DNA of 5,430 bases from Actinomycetota bacterium (GTDB lineage: Bacteria > Actinomycetota > Actinomycetes > Actinomycetales > Microbacteriaceae). The stretch covers positions 1-5,430 of the forward strand of contig WLGA01000076.1 of the NCBI GenBank assembly GCA_009703445.1, written 5' to 3'. The notes beneath the pieces are model-generated. The model had not been told where the DNA came from and did no database searches. It was given only the letters and a program-made list of their open reading frames with translations. Each line of letters begins with the position of its first letter. The stretch's first letter is position 1. The position numbers were made by a program, and so were the translations under genes. Shown one piece after another: positions 1 to 5,118 of this stretch.

Positions 1-69
1 GAAGCGCTGATTCCGGTTTCACTGATTGTGATTTTTGCCGGCATCACCCGCCTGCGCACTCGCGACTAA
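1..69 (+). CDS. C-terminal fragment of an unidentified membrane protein (5' end outside window)
   Basis: Frame 1 is open from the left edge and ends in TAA at 67-69, giving 22 residues. They form a hydrophobic stretch (ALIPVSLIVIFAGI) followed by a basic, charged tail (TRLRTRD), which looks like a last transmembrane helix with a short cytoplasmic end. The stop codon is followed shortly by a hairpin and the convergent tRNA-Glu gene, as expected at a gene end. The fragment is too short to name a family. It could also be chance open frame, although the amphipathic layout and the well-placed stop favour a real gene. Confidence 0.5.
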   Translation, partial: EALIPVSLIVIFAGITRLRTRD

Positions 70-76
70 CCCGGAT

Positions 77-115
77 AAGAGAAAACCTCTCCCGAGACAA
101 AGCATCGAGAGAGGT
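77..115 (-). terminator. Rho-independent terminator of tRNA-Glu
   Basis: Bases 85-91 (acctctc) pair exactly with 109-115 (gagaggt), enclosing a 17-nt loop. Read on the minus strand, the stem is followed directly by the T-rich tract TTTCTCTT (84-77). It begins 5 nt after the 3' end of tRNA-Glu. The plus-strand side has no T tract, so it should work mainly on minus-strand transcription, although it also sits just after the stop codon of the plus-strand fragment. Confidence 0.65.
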
Positions 116-120
116 AATCG

Positions 121-193
121 TGATCCCAAGGGGATTTGAACCCCTGCTGCCGCCGTGAGAGGGCGGTGTCCTAGGCCGCTAAACGATGGGACC
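121..193 (-). tRNA. tRNA-Glu (anticodon CTC)
   Basis: The minus strand folds into a 73-nt cloverleaf. The acceptor stem is GGTCCCA/TGGGATC with discriminator A at 121 and one G-T pair. The anticodon stem is CCGCC/GGCGG around the loop CTCTCAC, which puts anticodon CTC at 157-159 (reads GAG). The T arm is AGGGG TTCAAAT CCCCT. The 3' CCA is not encoded and must be added by tRNA nucleotidyltransferase. The first pair is G1-C72, unlike the U1-A72 pair of the tRNA-Gln in this window. A promoter at 212-241 and a terminator at 77-115 make it a self-contained transcription unit, although read-through from the lipid kinase gene is possible. Confidence 0.97.
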
Positions 194-211
194 GTTTTTT
201 GCAACCTGTCG

Positions 212-241
212 ATTATGCCACAGTGCAGGGCGCGAAGGCAA
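212..241 (-). promoter_or_regulatory. Probable sigma-70-type promoter of tRNA-Glu
   Basis: On the minus strand a -35-like TTGCCT (241-236, 4/6 match) is separated by 18 nt from a -10-like CATAAT (217-212, 5/6 match). Transcription would start near 205, about 12 nt before the mature tRNA 5' end. The element lies wholly in the 56-nt gap between the lipid kinase stop codon and the tRNA gene. It was identified by eye, without a score. Confidence 0.6.
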
Positions 242-249
242 ACAGAGGC

Positions 250-1143
250 TTAGGCGAAGACCGAAAGCGCGCCAGGCACCACGGTTGCGGTTAGCGGGGA
301 ATGCCCTCTGGCCTCGCCATCGCTGTAGACCGGCATATTTCCCGATGAAAGCTTGACCGACTTTGCGCGCACGAACTCAACTGCCGGGTGCGTGACGTGG
401 CGACCGGTATAAACCTTTGGGAAGACCTTCAGGAGCTCAACGCGACTCATCGCGTGAACGATGAATAAGTCGAGCAATCCATCCTCGACGTTTGCTTCTG
501 GCGCAATCATCATGCCGCCGCCGAACGCAGGCCCGTTTGCCACGGCACAGAGCATGGCGTCGAATGAGCGATGTTCGCCATCGATGGTTGCCTCGTAGTG
601 AATCGGCTTGAATTTGGCTAACTCGAGCACCATGGCGATGTCATAACGACGCTGCCCCTTGGGCCAGCTCATCTGGTTCGCCCTCTGGTTGCAGAGAGCA
701 TCGAACCCGGCAGAAGCCGTGCCAAAGAACCAGAATGGCCCGGTCGAGCTGGTGGCCTTGATTGCATCTACCCGGCGAGGGTTGTCGAGTTTGGCTAGAA
801 CCGCGTGGGTTCCGGCCACCACGTCGCCCTCGGGCATCCCGATGCTTCTAGCGAGGTCATTGCCCGAGCCGGCGGCGATGATGCCCAGTGATATTCCGGT
901 GTCACAGGCGATGTTCACTCCGAGGTGCGCAATGCCGTCACCACCGACCACAATCAAACCGTCGATTTTGCCGTCGTTGATCGCATGGCGGGCGTTGGCG
1001 TTGGCTTCATCCATGGATGCGCCGGATAGGTTTAGAAACTCCTGCCCACGAGCCGCCAGGGTGTTCAGAACTAGCTCGCCGCGGGCCGCGCCCTTGCCTC
1101 GGCCCGAACTCGGGTTGATGATGATGCCGATGCGGGGTGCCAT
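250..1143 (-). CDS. Diacylglycerol kinase family lipid kinase
   Basis: The 297-residue product fits the DAGK_cat / DgkB-YegS family of soluble, membrane-associated kinases that use ATP to phosphorylate diacylglycerol or related lipids (recycling to phosphatidic acid or lipid-linked precursors). Visible motifs are an N-terminal NPSSGRGKG nucleotide-binding turn (residues 10-18), VVGGDG (65-70), AAGSGNDLAR (90-99), GPAFGGGMMIAPEA (204-217), EDGLLDL (220-226) and a C-terminal YSDGE (273-277). The length is normal. The residue after GGDG is Ile71, where Thr is usual. The start is the ATG at 1143, with a strong Shine-Dalgarno (1152-1160) inside the end of the upstream ATPase-like gene. Only 4 nt separate the two genes, so translation is probably coupled. 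The exact lipid substrate cannot be read from sequence; sphingosine-kinase-like or YegS-like activity is possible. Confidence 0.93.
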   Translation of the reverse strand: MAPRIGIIINPSSGRGKGAARGELVLNTLAARGQEFLNLSGASMDEANANARHAINDGKIDGLIVVGGDGIAHLGVNIACDTGISLGIIAAGSGNDLARSIGMPEGDVVAGTHAVLAKLDNPRRVDAIKATSSTGPFWFFGTASAGFDALCNQRANQMSWPKGQRRYDIAMVLELAKFKPIHYEATIDGEHRSFDAMLCAVANGPAFGGGMMIAPEANVEDGLLDLFIVHAMSRVELLKVFPKVYTGRHVTHPAVEFVRAKSVKLSSGNMPVYSDGEARGHSPLTATVVPGALSVFA

Positions 1144-1147
1144 GCGA

Positions 1148-2662
1148 CTAGCCCCTTCTTAGGCTTCGGGTGTTGAACAAAACGAACGAAGACATGGCCA
1201 GCGATAACCCGGCGGCAACGGCCGGCGAAATCGAGAATCCAATTCCGCCCAGAGCACCTGCGGCGAGTGGCAGAGTGACCGCGCTGAAAATCAGGGTCCA
1301 GGTCAGGTTTTGACGAGCCTTCTTAGCCGCTCGCTTCGAGAGAATCAAAGCTCGGGCGAAGAGCACCGGGTCGGTTGAGGAAATTGTGATTCCGGCTGAT
1401 TCGATCGGCTCCCAGTCTTCAACCCCGAAAGCTACACCGACGTCCGCCTGGGCCAACGCCTGGGCATCATTGACGCCATCTCCGACCATCGCAACCTTGG
1501 ATGTGTCTGCCTGCAAACGGCTGACCACATCGGCCTTCTGGTGAGGCAAAACCTCCGCGAATGTTTCGGTGATGCCAAGATCGTTGCCCACCCAGGTGGC
1601 GACACCCTGTGCGTCACCCGTCAATAGGCCAATGCGCTTTCGCTCATACTGGAGGGCCACCACTGCGTTCTTTGAACTGCCTCGGATGAAGTCACCCAGC
1701 TCGAGCCAGCCCAGAAGTTCGGTGTCTCGAATGACAAAAAGCACGGTGTGCCCGGCATGGTTTGCGGCATCACACTTGACCAGGTCGCCGACGTAGAGCG
1801 TCATGTTGCGCGAGGTCAGAATGATCGGGCCACCAACCACGATGGTCTGAGCTTCGTGGGTTCCGGCAGCGCCTTGCCCAGGGATCAATCTAAAGTCGCG
1901 CACCTCGAGAGGTTCAATGGACCGGTGCCTTGCCTCTTCAAAGATTGCCACCGCAATCGGATGGTCGGAGTGCGCTTCCACACCGGCTGCGATTGCGAGC
2001 AGCTCATCCGTGCTTGATAGCGGTGAACCGTGGGTCAGGTGCGCACCGACGAAGCGACGCTCCGCGGTGGTCAGGGTGCCGGTCTTGTCGAAGAGAACCA
2101 TGTCTACCGAACCGAGTGCATCGAACTGGGCGCGATCGGAGTAGTAGATGCCGTTGAAGGCGGCAATCGCTGTGGCCAAGCGAGACACCGACGGCAGCGC
2201 CAACCAGAGGGCCTGAGGCGCCGCGATAAGCAAGACCGCCATGAAGCGTTCAACGGCCGACTGCGGGGTCAGACCGCCGAGCCACCAACCGAAAACCGAG
2301 GCCAAAATTGCAATCGCGATGATGCCGAGTACCGCCCACTTTGAGAACTTCTCGAGCTTGACTTCAAATTCGGGGCGGGTCTTCTGAGCCTGCTTCATGT
2401 AGGCCAACTCCGGTGCCAAAGTGGCTTCGAAGTTGAGTCGACGCTCGAGGAAAATAACCGCGTAGCGCCCAGCAGCGATGACTGGAACCAGCCAGACGAA
2501 TGCCCACCAGAAACCCAGGTCAGTGCTTGGTGAACCGACCAAATTGATAACCGTGATGGTCAGAGCGAAGATCAGACCGGCGATGAGAGCCAGACCAGGC
2601 AGAAACACCCATCCAGGGTTGAAGCCAGAAGGCTCTGCCCGGTGTTGGTGTTGCTCGTCCAT
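1148..2662 (-). CDS. Degenerate P1B-like P-type ATPase lacking the actuator domain and CPC metal site
   Basis: The 504-residue protein is related to heavy-metal P-type ATPases. Predicted membrane helices lie at about 19-42, 51-72, 108-128, 138-160, 453-473 and 477-497. The P and N domains look intact: FDKTGTLT (191-198, phospho-acceptor Asp192), HSDHPIA (231-237, SEHP-like), IPGQGAAG (260-267), TGD (348-350) and VGDGVNDAQALAQADVG (393-409). Between helices 2 and 3 there is only a loop of about 36 residues where an actuator domain of over 100 residues with TGES should be, and no TGE is visible. The flanks (GRYAVIFLERR, 65-75; VKLEKFSKWA, 101-110) still resemble the edges of that domain. The helix-4 CPC is APQ (148-150). 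There is no N-terminal metal-binding domain, only His residues in MDEQHQH. The start at 2662 has a GGAG Shine-Dalgarno at 2671-2668. ATP-dependent phosphorylation is plausible; ordinary Cu, Zn or Cd export is not. It may be a regulatory, partner-dependent or decaying pump. Confidence 0.88.
   Translation of the reverse strand: MDEQHQHRAEPSGFNPGWVFLPGLALIAGLIFALTITVINLVGSPSTDLGFWWAFVWLVPVIAAGRYAVIFLERRLNFEATLAPELAYMKQAQKTRPEFEVKLEKFSKWAVLGIIAIAILASVFGWWLGGLTPQSAVERFMAVLLIAAPQALWLALPSVSRLATAIAAFNGIYYSDRAQFDALGSVDMVLFDKTGTLTTAERRFVGAHLTHGSPLSSTDELLAIAAGVEAHSDHPIAVAIFEEARHRSIEPLEVRDFRLIPGQGAAGTHEAQTIVVGGPIILTSRNMTLYVGDLVKCDAANHAGHTVLFVIRDTELLGWLELGDFIRGSSKNAVVALQYERKRIGLLTGDAQGVATWVGNDLGITETFAEVLPHQKADVVSRLQADTSKVAMVGDGVNDAQALAQADVGVAFGVEDWEPIESAGITISSTDPVLFARALILSKRAAKKARQNLTWTLIFSAVTLPLAAGALGGIGFSISPAVAAGLSLAMSSFVLFNTRSLRRG
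1152..1160 (-). promoter_or_regulatory. Ribosome binding site of the lipid kinase, inside the ATPase-like gene
   Basis: The minus strand reads AAGAAGGGG followed by an 8-nt spacer and ATG. The site overlaps the codons for the last residues (LRRG) of the ATPase-like protein. It fixes the lipid kinase start at 1143 and points to a bicistronic mRNA with translational coupling. Confidence 0.65.
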
Positions 2663-2682
2663 GAGTTCTCCAGATTGCGGTT

Positions 2683-2712
2683 TTGCGATGGTTTGCCTTC
2701 AAATCCTATGCT
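2683..2712 (+). promoter_or_regulatory. Candidate promoter of the metallo-hydrolase gene
   Basis: The 82-nt region between the divergent ATPase-like and metallo-hydrolase genes must hold control signals for both. On the plus strand, TTGCGA (2683-2688, 4/6) and TATGCT (2707-2712, 4/6) are 18 nt apart and would start transcription near 2719. A perfect TTGACA hexamer at 2729-2734 lies only 10 nt before the ATG and has no matching -10 downstream, so it is probably coincidental. No convincing promoter for the minus-strand ATPase-like gene was found; TAGGAT (2708-2703) is the best -10-like string but lacks a -35. Confidence 0.3.
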
Positions 2713-2744
2713 CGCAGCGCGATAAACCTTGACAGAATGAAGTC

Positions 2745-3392
2745 ATGAAGATCACAAAGTTTGGCCACGCCTGCCTCGAATTCGAAGAGAACGGTCAACT
2801 TCTGATTCTTGACCCTGGCATGTATACCCAGCCGATTGAGAACCGCACCAATGTGAAGGCGGTTGTGATCACCCACATCCATGACGACCACTGCTATGAA
2901 GAGCAGCTCGACAGGATCATTGGGGCGAACCCAGGCATCACCATTTACGGCACGGATGAAGTGTGCAAGCGTCTTGCTGCGTCACGCCCAGAGTTCAAGC
3001 TGAATCCGGTTCACCACGGCGACTTTTACGAGGTCGGAGCCTTCACCCTCGAGTTCTTTGGCGACCTGCACGCCGAGATCCACCGCTCGATTCCTCTGGT
3101 GCAGAACTGCGGAGTGATGGTCAACGGCAAGCTCTACTATCCCGGCGACAGCTTCACCCAGCCCGACCGCGAGGTCGAGATCTTGGCCTGCCCGGCATCG
3201 GCACCTTGGCTCAAGATTTCAGAGGTCATGGACTTCATCGCTGCGGTCAAGCCAAAGCGTTGCTTCCCTACCCACAACATTCACCTGAGCGAGTTTGGCA
3301 ACCAGCTAAACAATGGCCGAATTCAGGCCGTAACCGAGCAATATGGCGGCAAGTATGAGTGGTTGCAGATCGGCGAATCGACCGAAATTTAG
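2745..3392 (+). CDS. MBL-fold metallo-hydrolase, UlaG-like
   Basis: The 215-residue protein belongs to the metallo-beta-lactamase superfamily, in the branch of UlaG-like Zn-dependent hydrolases (Lactamase_B_2/B_3 type). The N-terminus MKITKFGHACLEFEENG is typical of that branch and supports the ATG at 2745. Metal-ligand motifs are THIHDDH (43-49; His44, His46, Asp48, His49), GDLHAEIH (106-113; His109 or His113), YPGDS (132-136; Asp135) and PTHN (175-178; His177). There is no signal peptide or membrane segment, so it should be cytoplasmic. UlaG opens L-ascorbate-6-phosphate, but this wider group has many uncharacterised members and the substrate is unknown. It stands alone, divergent from the ATPase-like gene and ending at the hairpin 3429-3454. 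The Shine-Dalgarno is poor: GAAG lies only 2 nt before the ATG, so initiation may be leaderless or weak. Confidence 0.9.
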   Translation: MKITKFGHACLEFEENGQLLILDPGMYTQPIENRTNVKAVVITHIHDDHCYEEQLDRIIGANPGITIYGTDEVCKRLAASRPEFKLNPVHHGDFYEVGAFTLEFFGDLHAEIHRSIPLVQNCGVMVNGKLYYPGDSFTQPDREVEILACPASAPWLKISEVMDFIAAVKPKRCFPTHNIHLSEFGNQLNNGRIQAVTEQYGGKYEWLQIGESTEI

Positions 3393-3428
3393 GTCGACGG
3401 GTCTGGATTGAAACGTCCGGTTAAAGCG

Positions 3429-3456
3429 AAATCGCTTCCCGTAGGAAGCGATTTTC
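3429..3456. terminator. Bidirectional Rho-independent terminator between metallo-hydrolase and tRNA-Gln
   Basis: Bases 3429-3439 (aaatcgcttcc) pair perfectly with 3444-3454 (ggaagcgattt) around a 4-nt CGTA loop. The A and T ends of the stem supply a T run in both directions: TTTT on plus (3452-3455) and TTTCGCTTT on minus. It lies 36 nt after the metallo-hydrolase stop codon and within a few bases of the 3' end of the convergent tRNA-Gln, so it should end both transcripts. Confidence 0.85.
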
Positions 3457-3460
3457 AAAG

Positions 3461-3532
3461 CTGGGGTACCTGGACTCGAACCAAGAACAAAGGTACCAGA
3501 AACCTCCGTGTTGCCAATTACACCATACCCCA
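3461..3532 (-). tRNA. tRNA-Gln (anticodon CTG)
   Basis: The minus strand forms a 72-nt cloverleaf. The acceptor stem is TGGGGTA/TACCCCA with discriminator G at 3461. The D arm is GTGT...ACAC. The anticodon stem is GAGGT/ACCTT around loop TTCTGGT, giving anticodon CTG at 3497-3499 (reads CAG). The T arm is CTTGG TTCGAGT CCAGG. CCA is not encoded. The first pair is U1-A72, a known recognition element for the GatCAB amidotransferase that converts Glu-tRNA(Gln) to Gln-tRNA(Gln). It lies 46 nt downstream of gltX on the same strand, so the gene for the likely mischarging enzyme precedes its tRNA. Confidence 0.97.
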
Positions 3533-3541
3533 AGGTACTGC

Positions 3542-3559
3542 TCGAGCCCGAGGGCTCGA
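3542..3559. other. Inverted repeat (hairpin) between gltX and tRNA-Gln
   Basis: Bases 3542-3548 (tcgagcc) pair with 3553-3559 (ggctcga), giving a 7-bp GC-rich stem and a 4-nt CGAG loop. On the minus strand it is followed by GCAGTACCT and then the tRNA, with no T tract, so it is not an obvious terminator of gltX. On the plus strand it is followed by the mildly T-rich TTTACCATCTT. It would sit in the 5' leader of the tRNA-Gln precursor and could be a processing or pausing element. Confidence 0.55.
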
Positions 3560-3565
3560 TTTACC

Positions 3566-3595
3566 ATCTTAGCCGTTTTTAGGCGGCACTGGCAA
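3566..3595 (-). promoter_or_regulatory. Candidate tRNA-Gln promoter overlapping the gltX 3' end
   Basis: On the minus strand TTGCCA (3595-3590, 5/6 match to TTGACA) lies in the last codons of gltX. After an 18-nt spacer comes TAAGAT (3571-3566, 4/6 match to TATAAT). Transcription would start near 3559, which is the edge of the hairpin 3542-3559. This would allow tRNA-Gln expression apart from gltX read-through. It was judged by eye only. Confidence 0.45.
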
Positions 3596-5093
3596 ACGCG
3601 GTTAGACGAGCGATCGTCTCTGCCTTGCCAAGAATTTCCATCGATTCGAATAGCGGTGGTGAGATGCGGCGACCAGAGATTCCGGTGCGCAGCGGGCCAA
3701 ATGCAACGCGTGGCTTGAGGCCAAGCCCGTCGATTAGTGCGGCCTGCAGTGCAGCCTGAACGGTTTCGGTCTTGAAGTCTGCGTCGGCGATTGGCTCGAG
3801 AGCAGCGACAGCGGCGTGAAGCACCTCTGCGGTGTTCTCAGGAAGCCCAGCCTTTGCGTCATCCTCGATCACAATCTGGTCGGAAGTCTTGAACAAGAAG
3901 CTGACCAGGTCAGGCGCTTCGCTCAAAACCACGAGACGCTCCTGAATCAGCGGAGCAACCGCGGTCAGAATCGCGTCTTCATCGGCAGAAAGAGTTGCAC
4001 CGACGATGCCAGCGCTCTGCAGGTAAGGCATCAGGCGTGACTTGAAGTCATCCAAGGTGAGCAAGCGGATGTGTGCCGCATTGATGGCGTCGGCCTTCTT
4101 CTGGTCGAAACGAGCCGGGTTTGGGTTGACGTTCTTGACGTCGAACGCGGCAACCAGCTCTTCCATCGTGAAGATGTCCTGGTCTGCGCTGAGACCCCAT
4201 CCGAGCAGTGAAAGGTAGTTGAGCAGACCCTCTGGGATGAAGCCGCGGTCGCGGTGGTGGAACAGGTTTGCCTCTGGGTCACGCTTCGAAAGCTTCTTGG
4301 TACCCTCGCCCATCACGTACGGCAGGTGGCCGAACTGTGGGATGAACTTGGTGATGCCGGCCTCATACATGGCGTTGTAAAGCGCAATCTGACGTGGGGT
4401 AGATGACAGCAGGTCTTCGCCGCGAAGCACGTGGGTGACGCCCATAAGGGCATCATCAACCGGGTTTACCAGAGTGTATAGCGGCTGGCCGTTAGGGCGA
4501 ACCACCACGAAGTCTGGGAACGAACCGGCAGGGAACTTGATCTCGCCGCGAACTAGGTCGGTGAAGACGATGTCGGTCTCTGGCACACGAAGGCGAAGCG
4601 CTGGGCTGCGACCTTCGGCACGGTAAGCAGCCTTCTGCTCTTCGCTTAGGTCGCGCTCTGAGTTGTCATAGCCAAGCTGAACGGCACGACCGGCCGCCTT
4701 GTTGCGCTCGTCGATCTCTTCACCGGTTAGGTAGCTCTCGTAGATGTGTCCTGAAGCCTTTAGCTTCTCGATGACCTCGAGGTAAATGTGGGTGCGCTCG
4801 CTCTGGCGGTATGGCTCTGCAGGGCCGCCTACGTTCACGCCTTCATCCCAGTTAAGGCCAAGCCAACCGAGTGCGTCGAGGATCATCTCGAATGACTCTT
4901 CGCTGTCGCGCTCGGCGTCGGTGTCTTCAATGCGGAACAGGAAGGTTCCGCCGGTGTGACGCGCGTATGCCCAGTTGAACAGGGCGGTACGGATCAAACC
5001 AACGTGCGGCAAACCGGTCGGTGACGGGCAAAAACGTACCTTGACGTCGGCTCCGGTGGCGGTTGAAAAAGGTGCTGTGATTAGCGAAGACAT
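3579..5093 (-). CDS. gltX: Glutamyl-tRNA synthetase
   Basis: This class I aminoacyl-tRNA synthetase attaches glutamate to tRNA-Glu and, in bacteria without GlnRS, also to tRNA-Gln. The 504-residue length is normal for bacterial GluRS. Visible elements are the Rossmann-fold start VRFCPSPTGLPHVG (19-32, HIGH-type motif PHVG 29-32), FRIEDTD (53-59), the tRNA-acceptor region ending VTHVLRGEDLL (219-229) and KLSKR (267-271, the KMSKS motif). An all-helical anticodon-binding half runs from about 330 to the end. I chose the ATG at 5093: it gives the MSSLITAP start close to the catalytic core and a GAAG Shine-Dalgarno at 5102-5099. The frame is open up to 5186, but that extension would run into the upstream hydrolase gene and encodes a non-family N-terminus. 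It starts 25 nt after the FAH-family stop codon, so the two are probably cotranscribed. Confidence 0.96.
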   Translation of the reverse strand: MSSLITAPFSTATGADVKVRFCPSPTGLPHVGLIRTALFNWAYARHTGGTFLFRIEDTDAERDSEESFEMILDALGWLGLNWDEGVNVGGPAEPYRQSERTHIYLEVIEKLKASGHIYESYLTGEEIDERNKAAGRAVQLGYDNSERDLSEEQKAAYRAEGRSPALRLRVPETDIVFTDLVRGEIKFPAGSFPDFVVVRPNGQPLYTLVNPVDDALMGVTHVLRGEDLLSSTPRQIALYNAMYEAGITKFIPQFGHLPYVMGEGTKKLSKRDPEANLFHHRDRGFIPEGLLNYLSLLGWGLSADQDIFTMEELVAAFDVKNVNPNPARFDQKKADAINAAHIRLLTLDDFKSRLMPYLQSAGIVGATLSADEDAILTAVAPLIQERLVVLSEAPDLVSFLFKTSDQIVIEDDAKAGLPENTAEVLHAAVAALEPIADADFKTETVQAALQAALIDGLGLKPRVAFGPLRTGISGRRISPPLFESMEILGKAETIARLTAFASAA

Positions 5094-5118
5094 AATGTCT
5101 TCAAGTCTAAACGACTGC

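Noticed and set aside
19..204. 61-residue minus-strand frame across the tRNA-Glu gene
   Set aside because: It runs through the tRNA and its terminator; the structured RNA explains the sequence and no family resemblance is seen.
659..1162. 167-residue open frame on the plus strand opposite the lipid kinase gene
   Set aside because: It is antisense to a clear family member, its translation is low-complexity (rich in Pro, Ala, Ser, Arg) with no recognisable domain, and it is explained by the codon structure of the real gene.
2030..2344. 104-residue plus-strand frame opposite the ATPase-like gene
   Set aside because: It is Arg- and Gln-rich out-of-frame translation of the intact minus-strand gene and has no plausible start signals.
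2520..2732. Possible lost N-terminal metal-binding or actuator remnant of the ATPase upstream of its start or in another frame
   Set aside because: The minus-strand and other-frame translations around the start show no CxxC, TGE or other P-type ATPase motif, and the next gene begins 82 nt away, so a simple frameshift does not explain the missing domain.
2729..2734. Perfect TTGACA hexamer just upstream of the metallo-hydrolase ATG
   Set aside because: A -10 element would have to fall inside the coding region at about 2752-2757 (tcacaa), which does not match, and the MKITKFGHAC N-terminus shows the ATG at 2745 is the real start.
3306..3533. 75-residue minus-strand frame over the terminator and tRNA-Gln
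   Set aside because: It overlaps the tRNA, the 11-bp terminator and the end of the metallo-hydrolase gene, and no conserved protein features are visible.
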